Below, piece after piece: positions 44,308 to 55,605 of a stretch of DNA of 64,000 nucleotides; positions within the stretch are counted from its first letter, which is position 1; every line of letters begins with the position of its first letter. The notes beneath the pieces were generated by a model. It searched no databases. It was not told the origin of the DNA and worked only from the letters and a program-made list of their open reading frames with translations. The translations under genes were made by a program, and so were the position numbers. Source of the stretch: Hortaea werneckii (lineage: Eukaryota > Ascomycota > Dothideomycetes > Mycosphaerellales > Teratosphaeriaceae); the NCBI GenBank assembly GCA_037044905.1, contig JBAOKB010000037.1:1302001-1366000 (forward strand). Reading direction: 5' to 3'.

Positions 44308-46954
44308 CTACCATTGTTTTGGACCAAAGGTCTCACCGTCCGTCACCGTCTTTCTGATGGCTGTTCCGAGTGAATCCATTGTCTCAAACACTTGCAAATT
44401 ACCCCACCCCTGCGGCACAGTGACTTCCGGTAGCAAAGAAGATGACCAAGGTCGCGATAATGAGTCCCGAGTCCAACGCGGCGGCTGTTATGTAGTTGTA
44501 AGTGCTCCACCAGCCGTTCCAACGATTGCGGATCCAATAGTTGAAGAGCAAGCCGACAAATTTCCATGAGGTAAAAGACAGCGGAGTGGCCGGAGGCAAC
44601 CATGCCATCGCACCAAGCATGACCGGGGCGTGCAGGAATCGCAGACGTCGGTGCGGGAACGCTTTATTTAAAGTGAAGAGCGCAACCGGCAAGAGAGCTC
44701 CAACAAGCCAAAAGTAGTTGAAAGAGGCGTATATCGACCCCGGACCAAACATCCGCTGAGGGCCGATGACACCCTAAGTAATGCTGGACGAGAAGAATGT
44801 TCGGCCATTCGGACAAGTGAAATGACTTGGCTGATCTGCGGAGCATACGCCGTCGATACTGCCTAGAGTCCAGTTCATAACAGCCACCTGGACAATTGAA
44901 GCCCAGAGAGTCATGACTACTTGCGCCTAGAAGGTTATCCTTGGCGGCACTCTCAATTTATGAGCGAGCTTGAGGTCTTGGCTGTACGTCTGGGCTTGTC
45001 CAAGGACTATCGTACTGTAGACCTTGAAGATCGTGACTCCGATTGGCTTCCCCGGTATCATGAAACCGGCCAAGTACGGCGATATCCTATCAACAAAAGA
45101 TTGGTATGTCAGAGCCTCAGTGATAACTCGTGAGCTAGAAGCAGTTACCTACACGTTCAGAGAAAGCATGATGTTTGTGATGCCAAGAATCATGCAGCAA
45201 GGAATGATGAAGACAAGGGCAACAAAAAGCGAAGTATCTGTGGACACCGAGCGGTTAGCGCATTCGTTTCACACAGGATTATGGGTGACAGCTGACGTCC
45301 ACCGCGGCAGCTGAGAAGAATATCCCAGTACTGTAGCAAGCCCAAATGCTGTCCCAAGGACGAACAAAGCAGCGTACCACCAGTCAGGCGCTTCGCGGTA
45401 TTTGGACATGAGTCTCATGTGTACATCATTCGGTTTCTGCTGTCGTGCAAGCCTCAAGCGAGTCCATAACTCGCTCCGGTGGTAGACTATTGTGTGCACG
45501 ATTGAGGCGATGAGTGCGGCGAAGCTCAGTCCATAGTTAAGTGCAAAAGTCGGTGCGAGGAACATCGGCGAGTACTTCTTGTATTTGGCAAGATCGAAGG
45601 AAAAGCCGGGGCCGAGAATCTTGGAGACATCGTATTAAGTCTGAGTGTTGTCAAACGTCATAGATGTGTTGATTGGCAGATAGGCAGAGTAAAGGGCACC
45701 AGTGTATGAAATGCCTTTGCTTTCGATTATGTTGCGCACCCAGAAGGCCTCAAAATGACTTACCGATAGTAGTCAAGATGACAAAAATGCCGAGTCCTAT
45801 CAAGGTGCTGAGGTGGGAGAACGTTGGGGAGAGCAGAGGGTCCTGGAGGTACGCAGTGACATATGTCCAATCTGGGATTCAAGTTTAGCCAAAGATCCAA
45901 GCAGTCGCAACAAAAGGGCAGACCGACCAAATGTCAGCGGAATGAAAGACAGTCCTGTGAAGCCGCCGAACAGTTGATTGATGGTGGCGTTGTTCGGTTT
46001 AATCCAGGTGACAAAGGAGAAGACGGATAAGCCCTGCCAAATGACACCCGGGAACCAGTAGTATACAAAGGATCCGGATGCAACATAGACGAAGAATCGA
46101 TAACGTGAGATCTGCCAACCATTAGTTTTGGCCGGGTAAGACTTGCTCTTGTCGTGTAGTGCGTGTAGCAAAGCCGTAATCGAGAAGTTCGCAGGCCATA
46201 TCAAAGCTGCCGGCCAGACCAAAAAGCGTCGAAACACACCAGCTAGAGCAATTCCTATGACTTGGGAGCTCAGAGTGAATAGAATCTGGAAGCCCCAGCC
46301 CATGTCTAGACTGTACAAAGGTTTTGCCTTGAGAGCCAATAGGGCATCGGTGCTGTAGGCATAGCCAGCTGTGACATTGGCCATTAGAGTTAATACAGTG
46401 TGTTCTTTGATTGTAAAAGGACCACTGTTTAGTGCCCATTCAACGCCAAGAGTATTGAACTTCCTTGTCGGCATGGCTTTGGCCCAAAGACAGCCGACTG
46501 GGTAAACGAGCAATAGAATAACGACTGTGGGAATGGTGATGGCTGAACTGGATGATGAGCGCTATTAGCAGACTCATGAGTGCAATACCGAAGTCCGCGG
46601 ACTTGATTCATCTGAACTTGCCTCCTCATGCTAAGAAACATGTTGATACCAGCTGCTGCCGTTACGAAGATGAACCCAAGAATCCATGCACGTGGTGTTT
46701 GCCACCTCTTCGCCATCTGTCTCGCGGACACCAGCTCGGACTGCCTCGTAAGGTGACCTTCTGGTTAGACGACCTTCTTCTTCAAGGGCTTCCTCAACAT
46801 TGCCAGTCTTTACGGCTTCATTGAGCGTCTTTATTTCCTCACTTGGTAGGTTTGGATCATTCTGGTGCGAGCGTTGTAGCGAAGAAGCATCCCCGAGTGC
46901 CTGAGCCTCGACGGTCGGCTCTGTCTTGGTCTCGGGCATTTTAGATCTCACCAT
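44308..46954 (-). pseudogene. Oligopeptide transporter (OPT family), decayed
   Basis: Minus-strand gene from MVRSKMPETK at 46954. Readable blocks cover a whole OPT transporter: SPYEAVRAGV, TPRAWILGFIFV, ITIPTVVILLLVYPVG, GYAYSTDALLA, FSFDLAKYKKYSP, NYGLSFAALIASIVH, AGFMIPGKPIGVTIFKVY, GVIGPQRMFGPGSIY and VPQGWGN near the end. Several introns remain canonical, including a GC-AG intron at 46621-46548. Lesions: frameshifts near 46690-46700 and 44427-44431, TAA at 45637-45635 (NTQT-stop-YDVS), TAG at 44929-44927 (RITF-stop-AQVV) and TAG at 44776-44774 (SSIT-stop-GVIGP, where the family has Trp). All three stops are one transition from Gln or Trp. The intact gene would have imported small peptides or glutathione-like substrates across the plasma membrane. 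Confidence 0.85.
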
Positions 46955-47561
46955 GACTAGTTTTCCGGGATGTGATCCTGAAAGGATTGTGGAACTGCAG
47001 TGTCATATTATGAGTAGCGAACGAACAGCAAAATGAGGTGAAAATGCAAGATCAGACAAGCCGTACGAGCATCGAAACAGCCTGAAAGATGACTTGACGC
47101 TTGATGTGGCACGGAAGCAATAACCCTACCTCGCTTCCATGGCGAGACCTTGCCGATCTTGCAACAACATATCAAGGTTACAGCACCAGGAATCAGTCGT
47201 GCCATGAAGCCACAATGTAATGTAACCAGGAAAGCTTTAGTGCAGTCTGTCGTATGCAAGATAAGAATCGCAAGCTTTTGCTGTCAACCGGGTGGTATGC
47301 CGAGAGCCGGATAGGCCAACTCTCAGGCGGGGTATTGTTCGCATCCCGTTCATAAGAGGAGATATAGGCGAAGCGAATGATGGAATTGCCAGGCTCTGGT
47401 TGGTTCTTGATAGTTTGGCTATTGTCTTTGCGCAAGGCAGGCCGTACTCTGATTTCGAAGTAATGTTTGCCTGGAGCCAACGATTTGGACATTCACCATG
47501 AACAACCGCCTTAGCGACTTTCAAAGATGCTTCAGTTGTGTTCAAGGTCCGGCATGGGATC
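46955..47561. other. Intergenic, 0.6 kb
   Basis: Promoter side of the OPT pseudogene and 3' side of the DUF885 gene. No supported gene. Confidence 0.45.
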
Positions 47562-49286
47562 CTAAAGATCGTTGAATCTCCAAGAAGCCCGATGTTCTGG
47601 CTTTAACGGGCTCTCATGCAACAGCGATCTCAATAATTCGACCGGCATCTCGCCCTCTTTCAAGATTCGACCGTGGAATCGCTTCTCAGTCATACACCCT
47701 GCATTCACCATCTCCTTTCGCAAAGCGTAGAACTGCAAGGCTCCCAGCATGTACCCTGCCTGGTACAATGGTGAGTAACTCCCGCTGAAACTGCGCCGTA
47801 CTTCACCTTCCGCCGTCGCCCGTTCATGCCCAACCTTTGGTACCAAGTACTCAACACATTCCTGGGGAGTCATCTCGCCAAGATGAAACTTGAGTCTGAA
47901 GATGATGCGGGCGCAACGGTGCATGCGCCAAAAGAGCATTCCAATCTTGTCCTCTGGCGTGCTAGCAAACCCACGATCCCATAGAATGAGCTCACAGTAA
48001 AATGCCCAGCCTTCCATCCAGAAAGGCGTGCCGAAGAGACTACGGTAGCTTCTGTAGCGTTTAATCATGTGGTACTGCAAATGATGACCGGGTACGAGCT
48101 CATGGAAGACTGTACTACGGGAGAAAGGTCTCGAGTTGCCACGCATGCTCATCAGCTTATCCTCATGGCTCATCGTATCCGTCGGGTACGAAACTATGAT
48201 GCACTCACCGCCGAGGAAGAATGGATTCTCTTTCTGACGTTCTGGGCTCATAATGTCCGTTTTCCAGCATTCTGCTGCGACTTGTGGTATCGTGACCATA
48301 TCGTGCTTCTTCACATAGTCGATGGCTTCTTCGGCTAGCTCGCGAACGAGATGTGTCTGTTGACCTGATCTCACATACATGTTCTTCACATGCTCCAGTG
48401 CGCTTTTCCAGTCTTGATCATAGCCAAGATCGTTCGAGGCCTTTACCATCTCAGCCTCACACCATGCACACTCCTGCTCAGCGATTCGAATGAGCTCTTC
48501 AGGTGTGTAAGCAATGAATTGCTCGTCTAGACCTTTCAAGATGGCTTCGCGACCGGCAGGTTGTCCAACAATGGCGTCTTTTTCTTCATCTCCGATTTCG
48601 AGTGAATCTTCTTTGAATGACCTTGCCAGTTGCGGAAGCAAGTGAAACAACTGTTTGCAAGGCGCAATGACCCACCAGGTAAACTCTGGATCGTACCCTT
48701 GATAGAAACCGATCCACTCCTCAAACAACCTCTGCAGCTCGTGCAGGATACAAAGAGCTCTATACACCGCTAAGCGTTCTTTCTCACTATGGCAACGAAG
48801 GTGACCGCTCTTAACAGCTGTCTGCTTGCGTTCTATGTCCCGGCAAGCTGTAGATAGTATACCAGCTGCACGTTGGCCTGCCATGGGTGCCACCCGCTGC
48901 CTCTCTTCGACCAGTTCGACGAGAGTCATAGCGAAGGGCTCGAGGAAAGGCTCCAGCTCCGCATTGCGCTCTTGAGTTGTAGCGAGTCCCTCAAGCTGAC
49001 GATCGAGATACTTCTTCAACAAGATGTAGTCCACTTGGCCTTCCTGGTCGAGATGTGAGTAGCAGACGCTGGTCAACTCTGTGCGTCTGGCCCCGTGGTA
49101 GGCCCGTAAGCGCCTCAATCGTGTGCGTGAGTAGCTGCATTCATAGAACGACGTGATATCTTTGACGTCTTCACGAATAGTTGTTATCAGTTGAGTGACA
49201 TCTATATGGAGGATCGGGACAGTCTGGGGCAGGTCAGCTCGGTCAGCATCTTTCGAAGCCGTTCCTAACACAGCATTTCGGGTCAT
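47562..49286 (-). CDS. DUF885 family protein, putative metallopeptidase
   Basis: Single exon, 574 residues, intact. The sequence is largely helical and carries STVFHELVPGHHLQYHM near residue 393, an HExxPGHH motif typical of DUF885. In that family it resembles a zinc-binding HExxH site, and a peptidase activity has been proposed. Downstream SLFGTPFWMEGWAFYCELIL contains the usual Glu that could be a third ligand, and MLFWRMHRCARIIFRLKFHL and GYMLGALQFYALRKEM complete the family pattern. No signal peptide or membrane span, so probably cytosolic. It sits between two transporter genes. A role in peptide or amide catabolism alongside the OPT transporter is possible but unproven. Confidence 0.85.
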   Translation of the reverse strand: MTRNAVLGTASKDADRADLPQTVPILHIDVTQLITTIREDVKDITSFYECSYSRTRLRRLRAYHGARRTELTSVCYSHLDQEGQVDYILLKKYLDRQLEGLATTQERNAELEPFLEPFAMTLVELVEERQRVAPMAGQRAAGILSTACRDIERKQTAVKSGHLRCHSEKERLAVYRALCILHELQRLFEEWIGFYQGYDPEFTWWVIAPCKQLFHLLPQLARSFKEDSLEIGDEEKDAIVGQPAGREAILKGLDEQFIAYTPEELIRIAEQECAWCEAEMVKASNDLGYDQDWKSALEHVKNMYVRSGQQTHLVRELAEEAIDYVKKHDMVTIPQVAAECWKTDIMSPERQKENPFFLGGECIIVSYPTDTMSHEDKLMSMRGNSRPFSRSTVFHELVPGHHLQYHMIKRYRSYRSLFGTPFWMEGWAFYCELILWDRGFASTPEDKIGMLFWRMHRCARIIFRLKFHLGEMTPQECVEYLVPKVGHERATAEGEVRRSFSGSYSPLYQAGYMLGALQFYALRKEMVNAGCMTEKRFHGRILKEGEMPVELLRSLLHESPLKPEHRASWRFNDL

Positions 49287-49781
49287 GATTCAAGCAAATC
49301 CCAATGTTCGTTCAGTCAAAGCGGACCATAAGTATAGGTACAATGGCTATGACTCTGGGGCCAGACGTTTCTAAGCGAAGGTCCGGTGGCGAGTTCAGCG
49401 TCAGGTCGGGCGGTCGGGCTTCGAGACCCTGAAGACTGGGCAGCGAGCATTCCTTCGTTGGCATGCAGGAGCTAGGGCAAGAGGATTCTTCGCCTATGCG
49501 TCGGTGCGTGTTCATCCTTCACCGGAAAGTGGAGGCGAAAGATGCAGAACTCTTCCATTTAAGCTGACTGAGACCTGAAAGAGAACTTGACTCAATTCGA
49601 ACAGGACGTTTTGATTTGCTCCGACTCAACTTCCCACTTAAGGGCCAATAGAGTTAATTGTACTTTATGTCGCGGTATGGGGCGGTGAGATATGTATGCG
49701 TACTTCAATCAATGTTTTGCGTGTCCCAAATCTATGTATTTGTCTAGATGTAATGCCATTGAGCGTCCACGCTGGGACAGC
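49287..49781. other. Intergenic, 0.5 kb
   Basis: Promoter of the DUF885 gene and 3' UTR of the MFS gene. Nothing else seen. Confidence 0.45.
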
Positions 49782-51760
49782 TCAAATAGTGTATCTGTAC
49801 AATGGATTCAGATCACCCATGTCAGCTACCTCTTCAGGAGTCTTGCCCTCCATCTTCCAGTCTTCCTTTCCAGCAGCTCTGTTCTTGTTCTGTTTATGGA
49901 ACCAGTACGACATAACGGCATGGATGCACATGCCCACGGCAAGCGTGGCAATCGAAGCCGAATAGCCGGGAATGAACCTGGGCTCAGTGCTGTCTGCGAA
50001 CAAGAAGGGCGCCGCGACACCGGCGGAATTGCCAATGGTGATTTGCATGCCACTAGCATACGCTCTCTTGCCGTATCGCGGGTTGTTCGACGCAAGCCAG
50101 GCAAAACCCAGCCCTACTGACGTATAACAACCACAAGCGACAATGAAAGTCCCGGCGAACTTGACAGCCACGTCACCGTTGGAGATGAGCATCGCATATC
50201 CAACGATTGCCACGAAAAAAGCTCCCATGGTGAACGGTCCCCGGACCTGTAACCTGTCGCTTGCCCAACAGCTTATGATGTAGACGATCGCACCGAGCGC
50301 AAACACGGGTACCGTGAGAGCGTTGGATTGACCTTGGTCGAATTCGCCCAAGCGGTTAATGACCGTTGGAAGGAAGACTGAGAAAGAGTAAAGCATCAGG
50401 TGGGAGCAGAATTGGGCCAGACCGTACGCACTAGGCAAAATATGTCAGCATATTCGTGCAGCTACCGAGGTGAATGTCCTGGTATCTGTACTCACTAAGT
50501 CTTCCAATCCTTCACACCATCCATAACATCCTTCTTTTGAAGATGTTGGCCCGAAGCTGTCTGGCCTACTTCCGAGGTGCGCAGCCAAAGAAGATCTTTG
50601 CGATCTTGTTCGGTCAAGAACTTGGCCTTCTCGACGCTGCCGGGAAGGATGAATGGGACAAATGGAGCGGTAACTGCGGTCGCAGCTCCATTGATGAGGA
50701 GGATCCATCGCCAGGCCCGCCATCCAGCGGTGCCATCCATTCCCTCACCGATGCCGTAAGCTACCAGACCGCCGACTGCACTGGAGATGGCGGCAGCGGA
50801 GAAGAAATAGCCGGTGCGTAGTGCCAGCTCTCTCTTGTTGTAAAAGATGGTGAGATAGATAATCTATTGTTGACACTGATTAGTTACTGCACAACTGTCG
50901 AAGCGTGATTACGGGGATTGTAAGACTCACCACTCCCGGGAAGAAACCTGCTTCAAACTAGTAGTGCTGTTAGTCAAGTCTCGTCCACGAGCCGTCGTCA
51001 GCTTGACTTACGATTCCCAGAAGAAGACGGCAAGCAAGTAGACCGCCAAGATTTTGAACGAAAGCCGTGAAAGTAGCAATGATGCCCCAGCAAAAAGTCA
51101 ATCCACATAGGTAGTACGCCGGGTTCAGACGCTTGATGATCAAGTTCGAGGGTGTTTCGAAAATCTAGCAAAGAAGGGTCAGAATCCTGACTGGTCGACT
51201 GTACGACATGGATTGCTGGGGATAGTACTTACACAGTATGTGACGAACAGAATGGACACGGCGAGCTGAAACTGGTTCGGTCCAAGATTCAGGTCCTCTT
51301 CCACGCCGTAAAGTCTGGCGGCACCAATGATGACTAGACACGTAGGGTCAGTCGTGATGCTTTCTTCTCACAGGATCGAGCTTTCGTACCTCGATCCATG
51401 AAACTCATAAGGTACATCCACATAATCATAGGGAGGATTCGAATGTCGAGCTTTCGAATGAGCCTGAATGACGTGGAGGTGTCAGTATCCCCGAGATTAT
51501 TGGCGACAACTTGAAACGGGTGGGTAAACCGACTTCTGTTCCCTCTCCTTACTCACGGTGAAGTGAGGGTCGGCTGTCTCCAGCACTTCCTTCTGGAAAC
51601 CATCGTGGGCAGGAGCAAGGTCGGTCTCGTTCGACTCTACAACGTTCTCCCGGTACACTGCTCCTTCGTCCTTGCCCTGTGACAGGGACTGATCGCTTGA
51701 GTCGCTGACATTTTCACGCTGCAGCGTGTCTTCATTGTGGGCTCCGTGAGAGTAAGCCAT
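49782..51760 (-). CDS. MFS transporter, anion:cation symporter (allantoate permease-like)
   Basis: Seven exons join in phase: 51760-51534, 51463-51390, 51333-51233, 51164-51012, 50957-50931, 50863-50496 and 50430-49782, giving 532 residues. The acidic cytosolic N-terminus runs into KLIRKLDIRILPMIMWMYLM and SFMDR (the DR of the MFS motif). ETPSNLIIKRLNP, LLGIFEAGFFPGV and YNKRELALRTGYFFSAAAIS are typical of the ACS/Dal5-like branch. The second half gives six more membrane segments (YAYGLAQFCSHLMLY on), ending MGDLNPLYRYTI. Substrates in the family include allantoate, nicotinate, pantothenate, dipeptides and other carboxylates, and cannot be decided here. All introns are 56-78 nt. Intron 1 uses a weak GTCGGT donor. 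Unlike its OPT neighbour it is undamaged. Confidence 0.9.
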
Positions 51761-53211
51761 CGTGCGAAAGCGTGAGCTGGATCGTGTGAGAGAAAGGGTT
51801 GCAAGTGGACACAGGTGGCAATGCTTTATCGGAGGGCATCTCATATAGATATCACATACGGTCCGCATACGGTCCGCGGACCTCAAATATGTCGGCCGTG
51901 CCCATTTCCTTGGCTCTTGGAGATTGTTGATAAAGCTACTAGTATGCCGGACGTTTGCCCAGAGAATTCTCCATTGGCGCCAGAGTATCTGACGAGTGCA
52001 AGGCTGGTGTGGCTTCAGAATGACATGCAGGGCAGTTATACGTGGATCTCAACGCATGCGTCCCGCGTGAGTCCCACACTCTCGCAAGTCTTGACCCCCA
52101 CACCCCAGGAAAGTTTAAAAAGGCTCGGGGGGTAAGATGTTTGGCTAGGCCCACCTTGCAGTCGTACGAACATCATGAGCACGGACATACGTTTACGCAG
52201 AACGTTGGTGTCCATGGGTTTGGCAATCCTAGGATGCGCTGGAAGCCATGCGTGCAAATCGTGAATGATTCATTTCGCAGTGAGTGACGGGGACAAGACA
52301 TCAGGAACGGCTATCGACGCGCCATGGTCTGCTACCAGCAGCGGTCCTCGTCTGTCTCCAAGTCGATGCCGCCGTCGCCTAGGTCCGTCCAGCGAGGCTG
52401 CGATAGGTCCAACTGCGCCGCCGGATCAGCGGAGGCATAAGTGCCAAGGAGCGAAGTCTATATCCAGATCTTGGTACCCCATTTCTCCATCTCCCCAGAT
52501 ACTTGGCCTCCAGGAATCTTGAAGGCTATTCTCCCTGCCACGGGAAGAGGTAGCAGCTGGAGAAGACTCCATCGTGTGAGGCTGAAGAGACGAGTGCCTT
52601 CATGACGCCAGTGCCACGAGGCGTAGCATCCGGTCGTGCGGACGGGCACATGGGTTGAGCCTCATGGTGCTTGGGATGCTCATGCAGGGCTACCTTGGCG
52701 CGGGTTGTGCATGAGAAAGTAGATTGAAGAGGAACGGTACCTGAATACCTTCTGGACCCGAGCGTCCAGTCGAGCCCGCATGCGAGCTGTTGAGCTGGAC
52801 CATTCTTCACTCCACAAAAGAACCTCTTGCCTAATAAGAGGCTGTAGTACCAGACGTGCCATGTACATGTAACCCAGGTGTCAACCCAGTTGAACCGGTG
52901 TGATGCCTCATGCCAACCGAGGCAACTTCGGCTTTCCCCCTTGAGATGGACGCCGCCACCTGCCCAGGTGCATTCCGCGCGGGACAGCCGTGCAGCCTTA
53001 GGCACCATTCCACATGTGCTGGCCGCGGCTTGATGTCATAACGGGGCTACCCGCCAGTTCCATCGTCGGGCACCTCTCAGCGGAGCGTCGACGAAAAATC
53101 CAATGCAGGTTCATAGTACATTTGTGGCTGTATCTTTGTGACGGGTGCACGTCACTGGCGAGCAACAGCATCACTACAGCTACGGGAACTCCAGTTTATC
53201 CCACTATCCAA
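51761..53211. other. Intergenic, 1.45 kb, between divergent genes
   Basis: Promoters of the MFS gene and the phosphatase gene. A minus frame of 160 codons (53008-52526) lies here but has no domain or typical codon bias, so I do not call it. Confidence 0.45.
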
Positions 53212-53793
53212 ATGGCATCCCCGTCGGCCGACCCGGCCGCATCTGCCGGCCGTCCGGTCTCAGTCCTCTTCGTCTGTTTAGGCAACATTTGCCGGTCTCC
53301 AATGGCCGAAGGCGTCTTCAGAAATGTCACCCATTTCGGCACTCCTCAACAGCATCCCTTGATCAAGGAGATTGACTCGTGTGGGACGGGTGCCTACCAT
53401 GCAGGCGACTCCCCCGATCCGCGTACCATGAGCGTGCTGGCAGACAACGGCTTGACCGATTACAAGCATCGTGCGCGCAAGCTGAGAACGCCTGAGGACT
53501 TCCTCCGCTTCGATTACATCCTGGGTATGGACCAGGATAATGTGATGGACATCCGCGATGAAGCGAAGAGGGCTGCTAAAAAGGGGTTGGTCAATCAGGA
53601 GGAAGCACTGTCCAAGGTGCATCTGTATGGGAGCTTCGGCGGCAAGTCACAGAAGGAGCAGGTCCAAGACCCATATTACGGAGCTAGGGATGGTTTCACC
53701 ATCGCTTACGATCAGTTGAGTCGCTTTTCAAAAGGCCTAGTGGCGCACATTGAGCAGGAAGCGGTCAGAGACTTGGGCAAGACCACCGCTTGA
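53212..53793 (+). CDS. ltp1: Low-molecular-weight protein tyrosine phosphatase
   Basis: Single exon, 193 residues from MASPSADPAASAG. The frame is open upstream to 53014 but lacks family sequence there. The P-loop VLFVCLGNICRSP (CxxxxxR, nucleophile Cys near residue 22) is followed by MAEGVFRN, the mid-protein SCGTGAYHAGDSPDPRT, DYKHRARKL, ILGMDQDN and the catalytic acid loop VQDPYYGARDGF. The fungal insert KKGLVNQEEALSKVHLYGS is present. Soluble. The family dephosphorylates phosphotyrosine proteins and small phosphate esters (yeast Ltp1, fission yeast Stp1). Length is slightly above the yeast 161 residues because of the N-terminal Ala/Ser/Pro leader. Confidence 0.93.
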   Translation: MASPSADPAASAGRPVSVLFVCLGNICRSPMAEGVFRNVTHFGTPQQHPLIKEIDSCGTGAYHAGDSPDPRTMSVLADNGLTDYKHRARKLRTPEDFLRFDYILGMDQDNVMDIRDEAKRAAKKGLVNQEEALSKVHLYGSFGGKSQKEQVQDPYYGARDGFTIAYDQLSRFSKGLVAHIEQEAVRDLGKTTA

Positions 53794-54231
53794 GGCATCT
53801 AGTGAATCGCACGACTCCTTGAAAGACCGGCAGCAGGCTTTTGGGTATGGCGCAATGTTGAAGTGCGACGTCGGTGTCACAGGCCTTCTCCAGCCCGTGG
53901 TCGAGTCCTGTCCTTCATGCACATGCTCAGTAATCATCGCACATGAATTGCACGCCAAGCGCTGATTACTCTACCGTGTGCATCGCTCCATCATGCCTCG
54001 CACGATTACACGAGATGACTTAATGCAGACATCTGTCAGCACATGGCAGGTTCGACGTTACAACCGACGGCTGCGTAGTATAGATAGTTCTGCTCGGCTC
54101 GCCAGCAAAGCTTGTGCGCAATCAAGATCACTTCACAGACGCCGTGAAGCGAAGCGATATTTTAACATCCGAACGGTTCACGTGCGAACACCGCTCAAGC
54201 CACAAAATCAAACAAGTTTGAAAATTAGACC
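53794..54231. other. Intergenic, 0.4 kb
   Basis: Tandem genes. Nothing but presumed 3' UTR and promoter sequence. Confidence 0.45.
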
Positions 54232-55232
54232 ATGTCATTTCTCAGCAATGTCACCCTTTTTGGTGCCGGAGGCACGACCATTGGCTACCACCTGATTCGA
54301 GCTTTCCTTGCAGATGGCGCTTTCCAAGTTACAGTCCTTGCTCGATCGGGTTCAACAAGTTCCTATCCGCCGGCCGTGAAACTCGTAAAGATCAGCAACT
54401 TTGAAGACCATGAGCAACTCGTGCAAGCTCTGAAAGGGCAGGACGTTCTCATATCTTGCGTAGGACCTGGAGCATTCGCCGTGCAGAACGATCTAGTCCA
54501 AGCTTGTCTGGAAGCGGGAGTTACAAGGTTTATTCCAACCGAATGGGGCTTTGACAACGATGACCCGGCGTGCCGCGAGCTGTGTCCGCCTGTCTTCGGC
54601 GCAAAAGGTGAATTCGTGGATAATGTGCTTAGGCCAAAAGAAGGCGATTTGGAGTGGACAGCCGTAGCAAGTAGTATCTGGCTCGACTGGTCAGTCCCTT
54701 CACCTCGATAATTAAGCAATGAGAACAACACCCGCTGATTCCATACTACAGGGCTCTCGATACCAAATTTCTCGGCATTGACCCGGAGGCGCATACTGTG
54801 AGATACTGGCGTGATGGTTCTGCCAAGTGGTCCGCAACTACGCTCCCATACACTGCTGCAGCGGTAGTACAGATACTCAGAAATCCTCGCGCCACAGCCA
54901 ACAGGCGAGTCTTCCTCTCACCCTTCGAGACTTCGCAGCGCGAGGTGGTTGCCGAGCTTGAGCGCCAACAGCGTGTGAAGTACGAGGTACTCCCTTTTGA
55001 TGCCGACGCAGAAGTTGCAGCTGCCAAACAGAAATGGAGCACGGAGAAGGATATGAGCAGTATCTATGTTACCATTCCGGCTGTAGTGCTGTTGCCGGAG
55101 TATGGGACGGCGTTCCAGACCACGGGTAAGTCTCCCATTGCGGAGAAGATGGAGAGTATGAAGTTGCCTACAATCAGCGCAGCGGAAGTAGTGCAACGAT
55201 GGGTCAGAAGTATGGACAGCATGGAGACATGA
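54232..55232 (+). CDS. NmrA-like / isoflavone reductase-type NAD(P)-binding protein
   Basis: Exons 54232-54689 and 54752-55232, with a 62-nt intron (GTCAGT...CTACAG), give 312 residues. The Rossmann start is SNVTLFGAGGTTIGYHLIRA (GxxGxxG), then VTVLARSGS, DVLISCVGPGAFAVQ, RFIPTEWGFDND and a C-terminal substrate-binding part. The arrangement matches the PCBER/isoflavone-reductase-like group of atypical SDRs (NmrA-like, PF05368/PF13460). Some family members are reductases. Others, like NmrA, sense NAD(P) redox state and lack activity. The usual catalytic Lys after the PTEWG motif is seen as GAKGEFVDN. Lies in tandem with a GST gene 373 bp downstream. Confidence 0.88.
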
Positions 55233-55605
55233 GATTGTTCTCGTCTACTTGGTTGTATTTGGCGAACGTGGCATTACTATAGCAATGTCTCTTTTTTAGC
55301 TCTGGCTTGGATGTCTACCGTCTCATTTTCACTCGAGCCCGATAAGACCAAGTCTTGGATCTTGTCTCTTCGTTCATTCAATGCCAGGAGTCTGAGTGAT
55401 GCCTTGCACCCGCAAACATGTTAGTAATCCCCCACTTTGCCCCTCCTCCGCAACTTCGTCCATTGGATATGACGTCGATGGTTGACCTGACTTACAAATG
55501 CTCAACTGGAAGACATTGAAGCCGTACCTCTTCCGCCTTCGACAGCATTTCACGAAATACCAAACCAACATTGAGCGACTCGTGTGACCTTTCGAAACAA
55601 TCGAC
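55233..55605. promoter_or_regulatory. Intergenic between NmrA-like and GST genes
   Basis: 373 bp. No separate gene supported. Confidence 0.45.

Noticed and set aside
52526..53008. Minus frame of 160 codons between MFS and phosphatase genes
   Set aside because: Trp/Cys-rich random-looking product, no domain, and it overlaps the probable promoter.
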